Shown in pieces: positions 1 to 7,752 of a stretch of DNA of 15,093 bases (the first letter of the stretch is position 1; every line of letters starts with the position of its first letter). The translations under genes and the position numbers were made by a program. Under the pieces are notes generated by a model that was not told the DNA's origin, searched no databases, and saw only the letters and a program-made list of their open reading frames with translations. This DNA is from JAAYCI01 sp031551695 (GTDB lineage: Bacteria; Bacillota; Clostridia; Oscillospirales; Ruminococcaceae), in assembly GCA_031551695.1 (NCBI GenBank), contig JAVBNG010000052.1, positions 1 to 15,093 of the forward strand. The letters are read 5' to 3'.

Positions 1-1
1 G

Positions 2-148
2 GTAAGCGGCACGCTGGAGCTTTCCAACGTGGATTTGTCCCAGGAGTTCTCGGACATGATCACCACCCAGCGCGGCTACCAGGCCAACTCCCGCATCATC
101 ACCGTCTCCGATTCCATGCTGGAGGAACTTATTAACCTTAAACGTTAA
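2..148 (+). CDS. flgE: Flagellar hook protein FlgE, C-terminal end (5' partial)
   Basis: Only the last 48 codons and the TAA stop are inside the window; the gene enters from the left. The visible tail contains LSNVDLSQEF, then MITTQRGYQANSR, and ends in ELINLKR. This is the conserved C-terminal helix shared by axial flagellar proteins, which packs into the inner tube of the rod/hook. The 'TTQRGYQANSRII' form points to the hook protein FlgE rather than the distal rod protein FlgG, which usually reads 'AQRAYEINSKAI'. FlgE subunits are exported by the flagellar type III system and polymerise into the hook. A strong terminator 65 bases downstream shows it is the last gene of its transcript here, whereas in many Clostridia flgE is followed by flbD and motAB. 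The FlgE assignment rests on motif memory from a short fragment. Confidence 0.85.
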   Translation, partial: VSGTLELSNVDLSQEFSDMITTQRGYQANSRIITVSDSMLEELINLKR

Positions 149-213
149 CCATAACCCACCACTTTTTCCTCTTTTCTCCTTGGCAACATATTCTTGTTCG
201 GCCGCATAAACAG

Positions 214-255
214 GGCGGCCCGCCTTCAAAAAGCGGGCCGCCGGTTTGTTTTGTG
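214..255 (+). terminator. Rho-independent terminator after flgE
   Basis: A perfect 10-bp GC stem (GGCGGCCCGC at 214-223 pairs with GCGGGCCGCC at 233-242) has a 9-base loop and is followed by the T-rich GGTTTGTTTTG. It separates the flagellar transcript from the lipoprotein/two-component operon. The 65 bases between the flgE stop and this hairpin show nothing else. Confidence 0.88.
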
Positions 256-294
256 GAAATCCCGTGAAAACAGCGCGCAAAGCCTTCTTCCAAT

Positions 295-323
295 TTGCGT
301 TCCACACATATTGGTGGTACAAT
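295..323 (+). promoter_or_regulatory. Sigma-A-type promoter of the lipoprotein/two-component operon
   Basis: TTGCGT (295-300) and TACAAT (318-323) are separated by exactly 17 bases. The position fits a start about 40 bases upstream of the lipoprotein ATG. No other good promoter is seen between the flgE terminator and position 371. Confidence 0.6.
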
Positions 324-370
324 TACAAAGGATACGGCACAGCGTAAACAAGCAGAAAGTGGGCGTGTAA

Positions 371-1654
371 ATGAATAGACGCATCCTCCCCTGTCTTTTT
401 CTTTGCGCGCTTTTGTTGTTGGCAGGATGCTCCCCCGTCTCTTACCCCAACATCACCGAAATGCTGCGCGCACCCGCACTTGGCCACGAGCAGGGCGAAG
501 TGCAAAAAGCTCTCAGCGATTACCTTGGGGTGGAGCCTGAATACAAATTCCCGAAGGAAGGCAGTTGGCGCAGTCCGTATATCATGGCGGACCTTGACGG
601 CAGGGGCGGCAACGAATATGTGCTGCTGTACAGCCTGCCCGCCACCGCCGCCGGCGCAGACAAAAGCGCCAATGTATACATCGCCGTTTTAGAACAGCAG
701 GACGGCGTGTGGACCGTTACGCAGGATATGGAAGGTCCTTACACAGAAGTGGCCTCACTGCAGGTGGCAAATCTTTTTGGCGACAACACCCGCCAGCTCA
801 TCGTCGGCTTCACGTCACCAAGCCTCAACACCAAAACATTCACCTTGTACAAATACGAAAACAGCGTGCTGCTGCCCATGAAGCGCACCCCCTATTCCCG
901 CTACGAGCTGGCCGATTTTTCCGGCGCCGGCAACACGGAACTTGCCATCGTCACCCCTTTCGACCAAAGCACCACGGCGGAACTGTGGTACCTGCCGGTG
1001 GAAGAGGGAAAATTCCTGGAGACGCCCGTGTTAAAGCTGGACGCAAACCTAGCCAGTTGCGAGGGGTTGTACCCCGGCGAAGGCGCTGACGGTGAGCGCA
1101 TCCTCATCATCGACGCCACGGACGTGAACGGGATGACAGTCAGCCTGATTGCCCATTTTACCGGCCAGCATTTTTATTTTGCCACCGAAACCAGCGCCCA
1201 AATGTCTGTCACCAGCCGCAAAAACCCCCTGTTGCGCGCGCGGGACGTCGACAGCGACGGGATTGTGGAGATCCCGCTGCGCAAAGGCAACAACGAAATC
1301 TCCACCCTTGCGGGCGATAAGCACCTTGAGTATGTGGAATGGATGGATTTTACCGGGGAAAGCCCGCAGCGCAAACAGTTCGGCGTCCTTGATTCGGACC
1401 GCGGCGTTTACATCCGCCTGCCGGAAACCTTTGAAGAAAGCGCCCGCGTGCGCGACGGCGCCCGCAAAGGCGAATGGCTGATGGAAAACATCCAGTCGCT
1501 TGAGCCCCTGTTCACCGTGCGCGAACTGTCCGCCGGGGAGACACCGCCGCCGGACGCGCTGCTGCTTTCGCGCACCACCAACGCCTATCTCGTGTTCAAC
1601 AGCGGCATCAAGTCCGTCGACCGCGGCATCATCAAGGCCGTGCAAATGATATAG
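371..1654 (+). CDS. Lipoprotein with VCBS/FG-GAP-like repeats, partner of a two-component system
   Basis: The 427-residue product begins with a basic n-region and a hydrophobic stretch ending in the lipobox LLAGC, with the lipidated cysteine at residue 20. It should therefore be anchored on the outer face of the membrane. The body carries spaced Asp/Gly-rich turns followed by beta-strand-like segments: ADLDGRGGNEYVLLY near residue 73, ANLFGDNTRQLIVGF near 132, ADFSGAGNTELAIV near 181 and DVDSDGIVEIPL near 292. These resemble FG-GAP/VCBS beta-propeller blades with calcium-type DxDxDG loops. It is the first gene after a good promoter and lies 34 bases ahead of a response regulator, so it is probably co-transcribed with the regulator and kinase. 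It may modulate or sense for the kinase, but that is inference. The exact function is unknown to me. Confidence 0.75.
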   Translation: MNRRILPCLFLCALLLLAGCSPVSYPNITEMLRAPALGHEQGEVQKALSDYLGVEPEYKFPKEGSWRSPYIMADLDGRGGNEYVLLYSLPATAAGADKSANVYIAVLEQQDGVWTVTQDMEGPYTEVASLQVANLFGDNTRQLIVGFTSPSLNTKTFTLYKYENSVLLPMKRTPYSRYELADFSGAGNTELAIVTPFDQSTTAELWYLPVEEGKFLETPVLKLDANLASCEGLYPGEGADGERILIIDATDVNGMTVSLIAHFTGQHFYFATETSAQMSVTSRKNPLLRARDVDSDGIVEIPLRKGNNEISTLAGDKHLEYVEWMDFTGESPQRKQFGVLDSDRGVYIRLPETFEESARVRDGARKGEWLMENIQSLEPLFTVRELSAGETPPPDALLLSRTTNAYLVFNSGIKSVDRGIIKAVQMI

Positions 1655-1688
1655 TACCCCTGCAAATCATCGTTTATTCGGAGGCAGT

Positions 1689-2384
1689 ATGAGGAAGATA
1701 CTGGTTGTGGAAGATGAAAATTCCATCAGGGAGCTCATTGTCCTGAATTTGAAAATGGCCGATTTTGAAGTGGTGGAAGCGGCCAGTGCCGAAGACGCGT
1801 TGGAAATCTTTTCCGCCGCGCCGGACGGGTTCGACTGCGCGATCCTCGACATCATGCTTCCCGGCATGAACGGTTTTTCGCTGTGCGAGAATATCCGCCG
1901 GGCTTCGCCGGTGGTGGGCATCGTTATGCTCAGCGCCAAAAGCCTGGAGGCCGACAAAATCAACGCTCTGTCCATCGGCGCCGACGATTACATGACAAAA
2001 CCGTTCTCCATCACCGAGCTAAAGGCCCGCATCGAGGCCCTGTGCCGCCGGGTGGAACGCACGGGTGCCCAGGCCGGCGACGACGGCAAGCTGGTGTGCG
2101 GCGAATTTGTGCTGGACGAAAAAAGCCGCATGCTGCTAAAAAACGGCAATCAGATCGATTTGACCCAGGTGGAATTCCAAATTATGGAACTGTTTTTCAA
2201 AAACGCCGGCACGGCGCTGGTTCGTGAAAAGATCCTGGAAAGCGTATGGGGCGAAAACTATTACGGCGACGTGAAAATCGTGGATGTGAACATCCGCCGC
2301 CTGCGCATGAAAATCGAGGACGAGCCATCTACGCCCCAGCACATCCTAACCGTTTGGGGCTACGGTTACCGCTGGAACGCGTAA
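1689..2384 (+). CDS. OmpR/PhoB-family response regulator
   Basis: The 231-residue protein has an N-terminal receiver domain (about 1-118) and a C-terminal winged-helix DNA-binding domain (about 135-230). Receiver hallmarks are the acidic pair E8/D9, phosphoacceptor D54 in LDIMLPGMNGF, S82 at the switch Thr/Ser position and K104 in TKPF. The DNA-binding part shows the family patterns LTQVEFQIMELF, VREKILESVWG, VDVNIRRLRMKIE and a terminal VWGYGYRW. The start is supported by CGGAGG four bases before the ATG. The gene lies between the lipoprotein and the histidine kinase, only 15 bases from the latter, so the kinase is its likely phosphodonor. The target genes cannot be deduced from this window. 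It is PhoP-like in architecture, but I do not assign a symbol. Confidence 0.95.
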   Translation: MRKILVVEDENSIRELIVLNLKMADFEVVEAASAEDALEIFSAAPDGFDCAILDIMLPGMNGFSLCENIRRASPVVGIVMLSAKSLEADKINALSIGADDYMTKPFSITELKARIEALCRRVERTGAQAGDDGKLVCGEFVLDEKSRMLLKNGNQIDLTQVEFQIMELFFKNAGTALVREKILESVWGENYYGDVKIVDVNIRRLRMKIEDEPSTPQHILTVWGYGYRWNA

Positions 2385-2399
2385 ACAGGAGGTCCGCCT

Positions 2400-3803
2400 T
2401 TGGATTCCATCACAAAACGCTGGGTACGCGGCAGCCTGATGTTTACACTGGCGCTGGTGCTGGCGGCGGAAGGCATTTTCCTCTATTTTATGATCACAAG
2501 CTATTACAACTATGCCGGCAACGCCATCCGCTCCCAGCTCAGCCCGCTTCGCAGCCAGCTTAGCTTGTACACTTCCTCACAAATATCCGACAAAACCCTC
2601 CGCCTGTACCGCACGGTGGAGCAATTCGACGAAAAAAGCCGGTTTGCGCTGGAACTCATTGACGCGAACGGCAATGTGGTGCTAACCTCCTCCGGCGTGT
2701 TGCCCGTGCGGGCGGTGATCCCGGCGGACATCCAGGAGGTGGTGGGGCAAAACGGCAAAAGTTCCGCCAGCTTTGTGGGCCAAAACGAAAACGGCGAAAA
2801 AGTGATGGCCATGACGGAGCTTACCCCCTACTCTGCCGGCGGCATTGTGGCCATGCGCCTCGTTACCAGCCTCACTTTGGTGGACAAAGCCATCCAAAAC
2901 CTGCTGTTTGTCTCCATTGCGCTGGTTGCCGCCATCATTTTGGCCAGCCTTGTGTCCGGCGTCTATTTTATCCGTTCCATTGTGTTCCCGCTTCAAAAAA
3001 TAGAGGCTACCGCCTCGCGGATCTCCAAGGGAGACTTCGACATCCGCATTGAAAACAGCTCCAACGACGAAATCGGCAGCTTGTGCAAAACCATCAACAA
3101 CATGGCCGAGGAACTGGGCCAGACGGAAAAACTGAAAAATGAGTTTATCTCCTCCGTCAGCCATGAGCTACGCACCCCGCTCACTTCCATCAAGGGCTGG
3201 AGCGAGACCATGGGCAGCGTGTCCACGCCGGACGACCCTACCTTTCAGCGCGGCATGGAGATCATCTCCCACGAGACCGACCGCCTGTACGATATGGTGG
3301 AGGAACTGCTGGACTTTTCCCGCATGCAAAACGGCCTCCAGCTGGACCTGCAACTGCTTGACCTTGCCGCCGAGGTGGAAGAGGCCACCCTGCTTTTGGG
3401 CCGCCGCGCAGGGCTGCTGGGCATTTCCATCGACTATGCCCCGCCGGTGCTGCCTGTGCCGGTGATGGCCGACGCAAACCGCCTGCGCCAGGTGTTTGTC
3501 AATATCATCGACAATGCCATCAAATATTCCGGCGGCGGCGATACCATCACCATCACCCTCTTCACCGGCGCGGAAACCGCCACCGTGCGCGTGGCGGATG
3601 AAGGCCGCGGCATTTCGCCGGAAGATTTGGTGAATGTAAAAATCAAGTTTTTCAAAGGGCAGGCGGCCGAGCGCGGCAGCGGCATTGGCCTTGCCGTGGC
3701 AGATGAGATTGTGAAATGTCATGACGGCACGCTGCAAATTGACAGCGAGCTGGGCAGCGGCACCGTCGTTACCATTTGCCTGCCGCTGCACAAAAAGGGA
3801 TAA
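2400..3803 (+). CDS. Membrane sensor histidine kinase with HAMP domain (TTG start)
   Basis: This 467-residue class I sensor kinase has a transmembrane helix near residues 12-33, an extracellular sensory segment of about 130 residues and a second helix near 167-191. These are followed by a HAMP linker, a HisKA dimerisation/phosphotransfer domain and a HATPase_c domain. The phosphorylated histidine is H255 in SVSHELRTPLTS. The ATP-binding boxes are visible as N372 in NIIDNAIKYS, D400 in DEGRG and GSGIGL beginning at residue 426. The start is TTG: an AGGAGG (2387-2392) sits 7 bases ahead of it and no ATG fits that spacing. It follows the regulator after 15 bases and should phosphorylate it. The extracellular part matches no sensor domain I recognise, so the signal is unknown. 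Confidence 0.95.
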   Translation: MDSITKRWVRGSLMFTLALVLAAEGIFLYFMITSYYNYAGNAIRSQLSPLRSQLSLYTSSQISDKTLRLYRTVEQFDEKSRFALELIDANGNVVLTSSGVLPVRAVIPADIQEVVGQNGKSSASFVGQNENGEKVMAMTELTPYSAGGIVAMRLVTSLTLVDKAIQNLLFVSIALVAAIILASLVSGVYFIRSIVFPLQKIEATASRISKGDFDIRIENSSNDEIGSLCKTINNMAEELGQTEKLKNEFISSVSHELRTPLTSIKGWSETMGSVSTPDDPTFQRGMEIISHETDRLYDMVEELLDFSRMQNGLQLDLQLLDLAAEVEEATLLLGRRAGLLGISIDYAPPVLPVPVMADANRLRQVFVNIIDNAIKYSGGGDTITITLFTGAETATVRVADEGRGISPEDLVNVKIKFFKGQAAERGSGIGLAVADEIVKCHDGTLQIDSELGSGTVVTICLPLHKKG

Positions 3804-3828
3804 ACCGCGTCCAAGCGCGGTCATTTTA
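3804..3828 (+). terminator. Weak hairpin terminator after the histidine kinase
   Basis: ACCGCG (3804-3809) and CGCGGT (3816-3821) form a 6-bp stem with a 6-base loop, followed by CATTTTA. The short stem and short T-run suggest a leaky terminator between the two-component operon and the next gene. Confidence 0.45.
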
Positions 3829-3851
3829 CACGCGAAGGGATATTATAACCA

Positions 3852-4781
3852 ATGGCAGAACGCTGTAAATTTAAAACAAGTGTCGGTGGGCAGGCTGTGC
3901 TGGAGGGCGTGATGATGCGCGGCCCGGCAAAAACCTGCCTTGCCGTGCGCAAGCCGGACGGCGAAGTTGTGACGGAAATGTACGATACGCCGAAACGCGC
4001 CTGGAAAAACTGGCCGTTTGTGCGCGGTATTTTAAATTTTATCGATTCCATGGTGATGGGCTACAAAACCATCATGCGCTCGTCCGAACTCGCGCTTGAC
4101 GACGGCGAAGAGGAAGAACCTTCCAAGTTTGACGTTTTCGTCGGAAAACATTTTGGCGAGATGGGTGCCAAAGTTGTTCTGTCACTCTCCGCCGTGCTGG
4201 GCATTGTGCTGGCTTTGGGGCTTTTTATGTTTTTACCCACTGCCATTGTGCGCTTGGTAGACGGCTTTGTGCCTCTCGGCTGGCTCAAATCACCGCTGGA
4301 AGGCCTCATCAAAATGGCCATTTTTGTCGCTTACCTTGCGTTGGTGCGCCTGATGAAGGAAATGCGCCGCGTGTTCATGTACCACGGGGCCGAGCACAAA
4401 ACTATTTTTTGCTACGAAGAGGGCCTGCCCCTCACCGTCGAAAACGTGCGCCCGCGCAGCCGGTTTCATCCGCGCTGCGGCACCAGTTTTATTTTTCTCG
4501 TGCTGCTCATTTCCATTCTGGTGTCCAGCTTTTTGCCCTGGTCCGGCACGGGGCTGCGCGTAGCCATGAAACTCATCACCCTGCCGGTCGTCGTCGGCAT
4601 CTCTTACGAGCTGCTGCGCCTGGCAGGCCGTTACGACAACCTGTTCACCCGCATCATCTCCGCCCCGGGCATGTGGCTACAGCACCTCAGCACCGAGGAG
4701 CCGGACGATTCCATGATTGAAGTGGCCATCGCCGCCGTCACGCCTGTGCTGCCGGTAACGCCGGGTGAGGCAAAATGGTAG
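3852..4781 (+). CDS. DUF1385 family membrane protein (YqhQ-like)
   Basis: The 309-residue protein has the family signatures VGGQAVLEGVMMRGP (about 11-25), YHGAEHKT (177-184) and RFHPRCGTSF (about 204-213). Hydrophobic segments near 108-130, 151-168, 212-232 and 240-258 indicate a multi-pass membrane protein. The conserved His/Glu/Cys residues in these motifs suggest a metal or catalytic site, but no biochemical role is firmly known to me. The family is common in Firmicutes next to prmC and prfA, and here its last codons overlap the prmC start by 7 bases, which implies translational coupling. An AAGGGA lies 11 bases ahead of the ATG, rather far. The acidic stretch DDGEEEE near residue 80 lies before the first membrane helix. 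Confidence 0.93.
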   Translation: MAERCKFKTSVGGQAVLEGVMMRGPAKTCLAVRKPDGEVVTEMYDTPKRAWKNWPFVRGILNFIDSMVMGYKTIMRSSELALDDGEEEEPSKFDVFVGKHFGEMGAKVVLSLSAVLGIVLALGLFMFLPTAIVRLVDGFVPLGWLKSPLEGLIKMAIFVAYLALVRLMKEMRRVFMYHGAEHKTIFCYEEGLPLTVENVRPRSRFHPRCGTSFIFLVLLISILVSSFLPWSGTGLRVAMKLITLPVVVGISYELLRLAGRYDNLFTRIISAPGMWLQHLSTEEPDDSMIEVAIAAVTPVLPVTPGEAKW

Positions 4782-5641
4782 ACGCGCGCCAAATTTTTAG
4801 TGAATGTGTGTCGCTTTTAGAAGAAAGCGGCATTCAAGACGCCGCGTTTGAAGCAAACGTACTGTTCACGCACGTCACCGGCGCGCGCCGGATGTTTGTC
4901 GCAAAACTGGACGACAGCGCAGCGAATGCGTTTTTAGTGGCCTGCAAACAACGCGCAAAACACGTGCCGTTGCAATATATCACCGGCAGCTGGCCTTTTT
5001 TGGAGTTGGAACTGACAGTGGGCCCCGGCGTGTTGGTGCCCCGCCCGGAGACGGAGACCCTGTGCCGCGTGGCCGCCGGCCTTATCCAAAGCATTCCGCG
5101 CCCCGCCGTTTTGGACCTTTGCGCCGGCACGGGCGCCGTTGGCCTCGGCATCCAAAGCCTTGTGCCAAATGTGGCCGCCACCTTCGTGGAAAAATCCCCG
5201 CAGGCGTTTCAATATCTGCAAAATAACATCACTTCTTGCGAACGCGCCGGTACACTGTGTGAAAACAGTTCATTCGAAACACTTTCAGCGGATGTCCTGG
5301 ATACCGCCCTCCCTGCAAAATGGCCTCCGGCCTTCTTTGATCTTCTGGTGGCAAACCCGCCCTACATAACGGCGGATGAATACAAAACCCTTGACACTGA
5401 GCTGTTTTTTGAGCCAAAAGAAGCTTTGGTGGCCGACGAAAACGGCTTGCTTTTCTACCGCGCCATCTCCCGAAATTACCGCCCGTGCCTTGCGCCCGGC
5501 GGCCATATCGCCTTCGAGATCGGCGCGTCCCAGGCCGGTGCCATTTCCGCCATCCTGATGGCAGACGAATATACAGATATCACTATTACACGCGATATTT
5601 TTGGCAACCAACGTGTGATTACAGCAATAAACCAAGGATAA
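4775..5641 (+). CDS. prmC: Peptide chain release factor N5-glutamine methyltransferase PrmC
   Basis: PrmC transfers a methyl group from S-adenosylmethionine to the glutamine of the GGQ motif of release factors RF1 and RF2, improving translation termination. The 288-residue length is typical. An N-terminal helical domain (about 1-75) recognises the release factor. It is followed by the linker motif PRPETE (89-94), the SAM-binding loop DLCAGTGAVG (114-123) and the catalytic NPPY (194-197) that binds the target glutamine amide. The ATG overlaps the DUF1385 stop, with GGTGAGG 5 bases upstream. The usual neighbour prfA is not seen here; rnhA follows directly instead. Confidence 0.96.
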   Translation: MVDARQIFSECVSLLEESGIQDAAFEANVLFTHVTGARRMFVAKLDDSAANAFLVACKQRAKHVPLQYITGSWPFLELELTVGPGVLVPRPETETLCRVAAGLIQSIPRPAVLDLCAGTGAVGLGIQSLVPNVAATFVEKSPQAFQYLQNNITSCERAGTLCENSSFETLSADVLDTALPAKWPPAFFDLLVANPPYITADEYKTLDTELFFEPKEALVADENGLLFYRAISRNYRPCLAPGGHIAFEIGASQAGAISAILMADEYTDITITRDIFGNQRVITAINQG

Positions 5642-5648
5642 GAAACGA

Positions 5649-6089
5649 ATGAGAACTGTGGAAATCTATACGGACGGCGCGTGCAAAGGAAACCCCGGCC
5701 CGGGCGGCTGGGGCGCTGTGCTGTGTTGTAACGGCGCGGAAAAGGAGATTTCCGGCGGCGAAGTGGACACCACCAACAACCGCATGGAGCTTACCGCCCT
5801 CATCCGGGCGCTGCAATGCCTGAAAGAACCGTGCCACCTCATTGTCACCAGCGACTCCAAATATGTCATCGACGGCCTGTCCAAGGGCTGGGCAGAGGGC
5901 TGGCAAAAGCGCGGCTGGATAAAAAGCAACAAGGAGCCCGCGCTGAACCCGGACCTTTGGGCAGATCTGCTTTCTCTTACAAAGCAGCACCACATCGAAT
6001 ACCGCTGGATCAAAGGCCACGCAGGCCACCCCATGAACGAACGGTGCGACGCCCTGGCCGTGGAGCAGGCCGCGAAGTTTGCGCGGTAA
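5649..6089 (+). CDS. rnhA: Ribonuclease HI
   Basis: This 146-residue type 1 RNase H cleaves the RNA strand of RNA/DNA hybrids, as in R-loops and primers. All catalytic carboxylates are present: D9 in YTDGACKGNPGPGGWG, E47 in TTNNRMEL, D69 in TSDSKYV and D134 in NERCDALA, with the accessory H124 in KGHAGHP. The basic loop WAEGWQKRGWIKSNKEP matches the hybrid-binding handle region of the E. coli enzyme, and the length matches too. It begins 7 bases after the prmC stop, with AAGGA ten bases ahead, so it is the third gene of the DUF1385-prmC run. No terminator with a T-run is visible between it and mnmA. Confidence 0.97.
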   Translation: MRTVEIYTDGACKGNPGPGGWGAVLCCNGAEKEISGGEVDTTNNRMELTALIRALQCLKEPCHLIVTSDSKYVIDGLSKGWAEGWQKRGWIKSNKEPALNPDLWADLLSLTKQHHIEYRWIKGHAGHPMNERCDALAVEQAAKFAR

Positions 6090-6141
6090 ATTTCATGCCA
6101 GAGGGCCCCGGGTGCAACATGCCGGTACACAGATTCTATTC

Positions 6142-6147
6142 TATAAT
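6142..6147 (+). promoter_or_regulatory. Possible -10 box upstream of mnmA
   Basis: A perfect TATAAT lies about 20 bases before the mnmA ribosome binding site. The hexamer 17 bases upstream (ATGCCG) is a poor -35 and there is no TG extension, so a dedicated promoter is only a possibility; mnmA may also be read from the upstream operon. Confidence 0.35.
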
Positions 6148-6166
6148 TCCAATGATTTTCCAAAGC

Positions 6167-6182
6167 GGAGGGCGCAACCATT
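6167..6182 (+). promoter_or_regulatory. Ribosome binding site and ATT start codon of mnmA
   Basis: GGAGGG (6167-6172) is followed by a 7-base spacer and then ATT at 6180-6182, in frame with mnmA. Between the in-frame stop TGA at 6153-6155 and the GTG at 6228 there is no ATG, GTG or TTG in this frame. The GTG encodes the V inside the SGGVDS catalytic loop and cannot be the start of a working enzyme. The only other near-cognate codon, CTG at 6210, has no ribosome binding site. ATT is therefore the best-supported start. Confidence 0.75.
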
Positions 6183-7223
6183 TCACCTTTACAGCAGGAC
6201 AAAGTACTCCTGGCGCTATCCGGCGGTGTGGATTCCGCCGTGGCCGCCCGCATTTTGCAACAGCAGGATTTCGCCGTGGAAGCGGCGGTCATTTCTTTTT
6301 CGCCGGCCCACCGGCGTGCGGTGGAAGCCGCCCAAAAAGCAGCCGCCGAGCTTTCCATCCCCCTTGCCGTGCTGCACTGCGAAGAACTGTTCGACAAAGC
6401 CGTCGTCTCCGCCTTCTGCGCCACCTACGCGGCGGGCCGCACGCCAAACCCGTGCGTCGTTTGCAACCCACTCGTTAAATTCAAAGTTCTTGCGGACGAA
6501 GCCGACCGCCGCGGCATCCGCTACATCGCCAGCGGCCATTATGCCCGCACAGAGTTGAAAAACGGCGTACACCACATTGCCGTGGCCGCCAGCGCCGCGC
6601 GGGACCAAAGCTATATGCTGTACCGGCTGCCGCCGGAAATTCGCGGCCGCCTGTGCCTGCCCGTGGGCGAGTTCGAAAAGCCGGCCGTCCGCCACATGGC
6701 GGAGGACATGGGCCTTTCCTGCGCGGACGCCCCCGACAGCCAGGAAATCTGCTTTATCCCCGATGGCGACCACGCCGCTTTCATCGCGGCGCGCGGCGTT
6801 GCCAGCCTGCCCGGTCGTTTCCTTTCACCGGAAGGCAGGGACCTTGGCCCCCATGGCGGCGTGGCCCACTACACGGTCGGCCAGCGCAAAGGGCTTGGCA
6901 TCGCCCTTGGCCAGCCTGTTTTTGTCAAAGAGATCCTGGCGGGCGGCGACATCCGCCTGGGCTATGCCGGTGAAGAGTACGCCGCCGGTGTTGTATTGCA
7001 AGACATTGTCACCGCCGGCGGCGCGCCGCTGGCCACCGGCGAAGAATATCTCGTCAAAATCCGCAGCGCGGCCGCGCCGTCCCCTTGCAAAGTACGGGTG
7101 GAAAGCGGACAAACTTCCCTTTTGTTCCAGCTGCCTTTGCGTGCCGCCGCACCTGGCCAGCACGCTGTGCTGTATTGTGACGGCCTCGTCATGGGCGGCG
7201 GGGCCATCCACAGCAGTTTCTGA
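6180..7223 (+). CDS. mnmA: tRNA-specific 2-thiouridylase MnmA
   Basis: MnmA adenylates and thiolates the C2 of wobble uridine-34 in tRNAs for Lys, Glu and Gln, taking sulfur from a persulfide relay. Counting from the ATT start, the product has 347 residues. The PP-loop ATPase motif SGGVDS is at 14-19. TPNPCVVCN carries the cysteine C95 that corresponds to the family nucleophile. RDQSYMLYRL is the tRNA/ATP motif, and C191 in QEICFIPDGD is the second, persulfide-carrying cysteine. VGQRKGLG in the central domain is also typical. Compared with most members, the segment between the PP-loop and TPNP is shorter and lacks the usual tryptophan/double-cysteine loop, and the Asp of NPD is Cys (C92), a variant known in many Firmicutes. 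Two small-spacing genes follow, probably in one transcript. Confidence 0.93.
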   Translation: MSPLQQDKVLLALSGGVDSAVAARILQQQDFAVEAAVISFSPAHRRAVEAAQKAAAELSIPLAVLHCEELFDKAVVSAFCATYAAGRTPNPCVVCNPLVKFKVLADEADRRGIRYIASGHYARTELKNGVHHIAVAASAARDQSYMLYRLPPEIRGRLCLPVGEFEKPAVRHMAEDMGLSCADAPDSQEICFIPDGDHAAFIAARGVASLPGRFLSPEGRDLGPHGGVAHYTVGQRKGLGIALGQPVFVKEILAGGDIRLGYAGEEYAAGVVLQDIVTAGGAPLATGEEYLVKIRSAAAPSPCKVRVESGQTSLLFQLPLRAAAPGQHAVLYCDGLVMGGGAIHSSF

Positions 7224-7293
7224 TTTTTGCCTCCTAAAGCATTTTCATAATTGCAGCAAAAATCCACTTTTTCACCAATGGTAGGTGTCTATT

Positions 7294-7743
7294 ATGTTAA
7301 TCCAGAGATTCTATCGTGCTGTTCTTCTAACGTTCTCTATCTTGCTCATCACGCTTTGCTGCGCCGCCTGCACTGCAGCGCCGGAAAACCGGCCTGGCTC
7401 CGGCGCCAGTTCCGCCACCAGCAGGCCGTCGTCTGTCTCGGCATCTTCCACCTCCGGGGCATCCACGGCGTTTTCCTCCGGCGCGGCGTCCTCATCGCAG
7501 CCATCTTCCAAACCTGCCTCTTCGAAATCTGTAAACCATTTCACCTGTACAGTTGTGGATGCCGCCATGGGGCGCTATTCTGTTGAACTGGAAGATGGCC
7601 GCCAGTTGTTTGTGATTTTTCGGGGCGCGGATACTACAAATCTCTCCGATTCACGCGGCAAAAAAGTTATCGTGTATTATGAGGGCGACCTCACTGACTC
7701 TACCACCGAGGTGACTGCCACAAAAATCGAAGACGCCGAATAG
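7294..7743 (+). CDS. Small exported Ser/Ala-rich protein, putative lipoprotein
   Basis: Counting from the ATG at 7294 the product has 149 residues. This start is chosen because GGTAGG lies 8 bases ahead; the in-frame GTG at 7285 lies within that ribosome binding site. A hydrophobic signal segment (about 9-25) ends in CCAAC with cysteine 26, which resembles a lipobox but has Cys instead of Leu at -3, so lipidation is uncertain. Residues about 28-75 form a low-complexity Ser/Ala/Pro linker, typical of a stalk crossing the cell wall. The last 70 residues (from HFTCTVVDA) look like a small beta-rich domain with repeated charged turns. I recognise no family. It ends 9 bases before the MscS-type channel gene, so the two are probably co-transcribed. 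Confidence 0.7.
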   Translation: MLIQRFYRAVLLTFSILLITLCCAACTAAPENRPGSGASSATSRPSSVSASSTSGASTAFSSGAASSSQPSSKPASSKSVNHFTCTVVDAAMGRYSVELEDGRQLFVIFRGADTTNLSDSRGKKVIVYYEGDLTDSTTEVTATKIEDAE

Positions 7744-7752
7744 AGGGCTTCT

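Noticed and set aside
6228..6230. GTG as the mnmA start codon
   Set aside because: It encodes the Val of the SGGVDS ATP-binding loop, so starting there would delete the catalytic motif; there is also no ribosome binding site.
5816..6478. 220-codon plus-strand frame across the rnhA-mnmA junction
   Set aside because: It runs out of frame through two well-identified enzymes and is Arg/Pro-rich without any recognisable domain. Its inner ATG at 6152 has no ribosome binding site.
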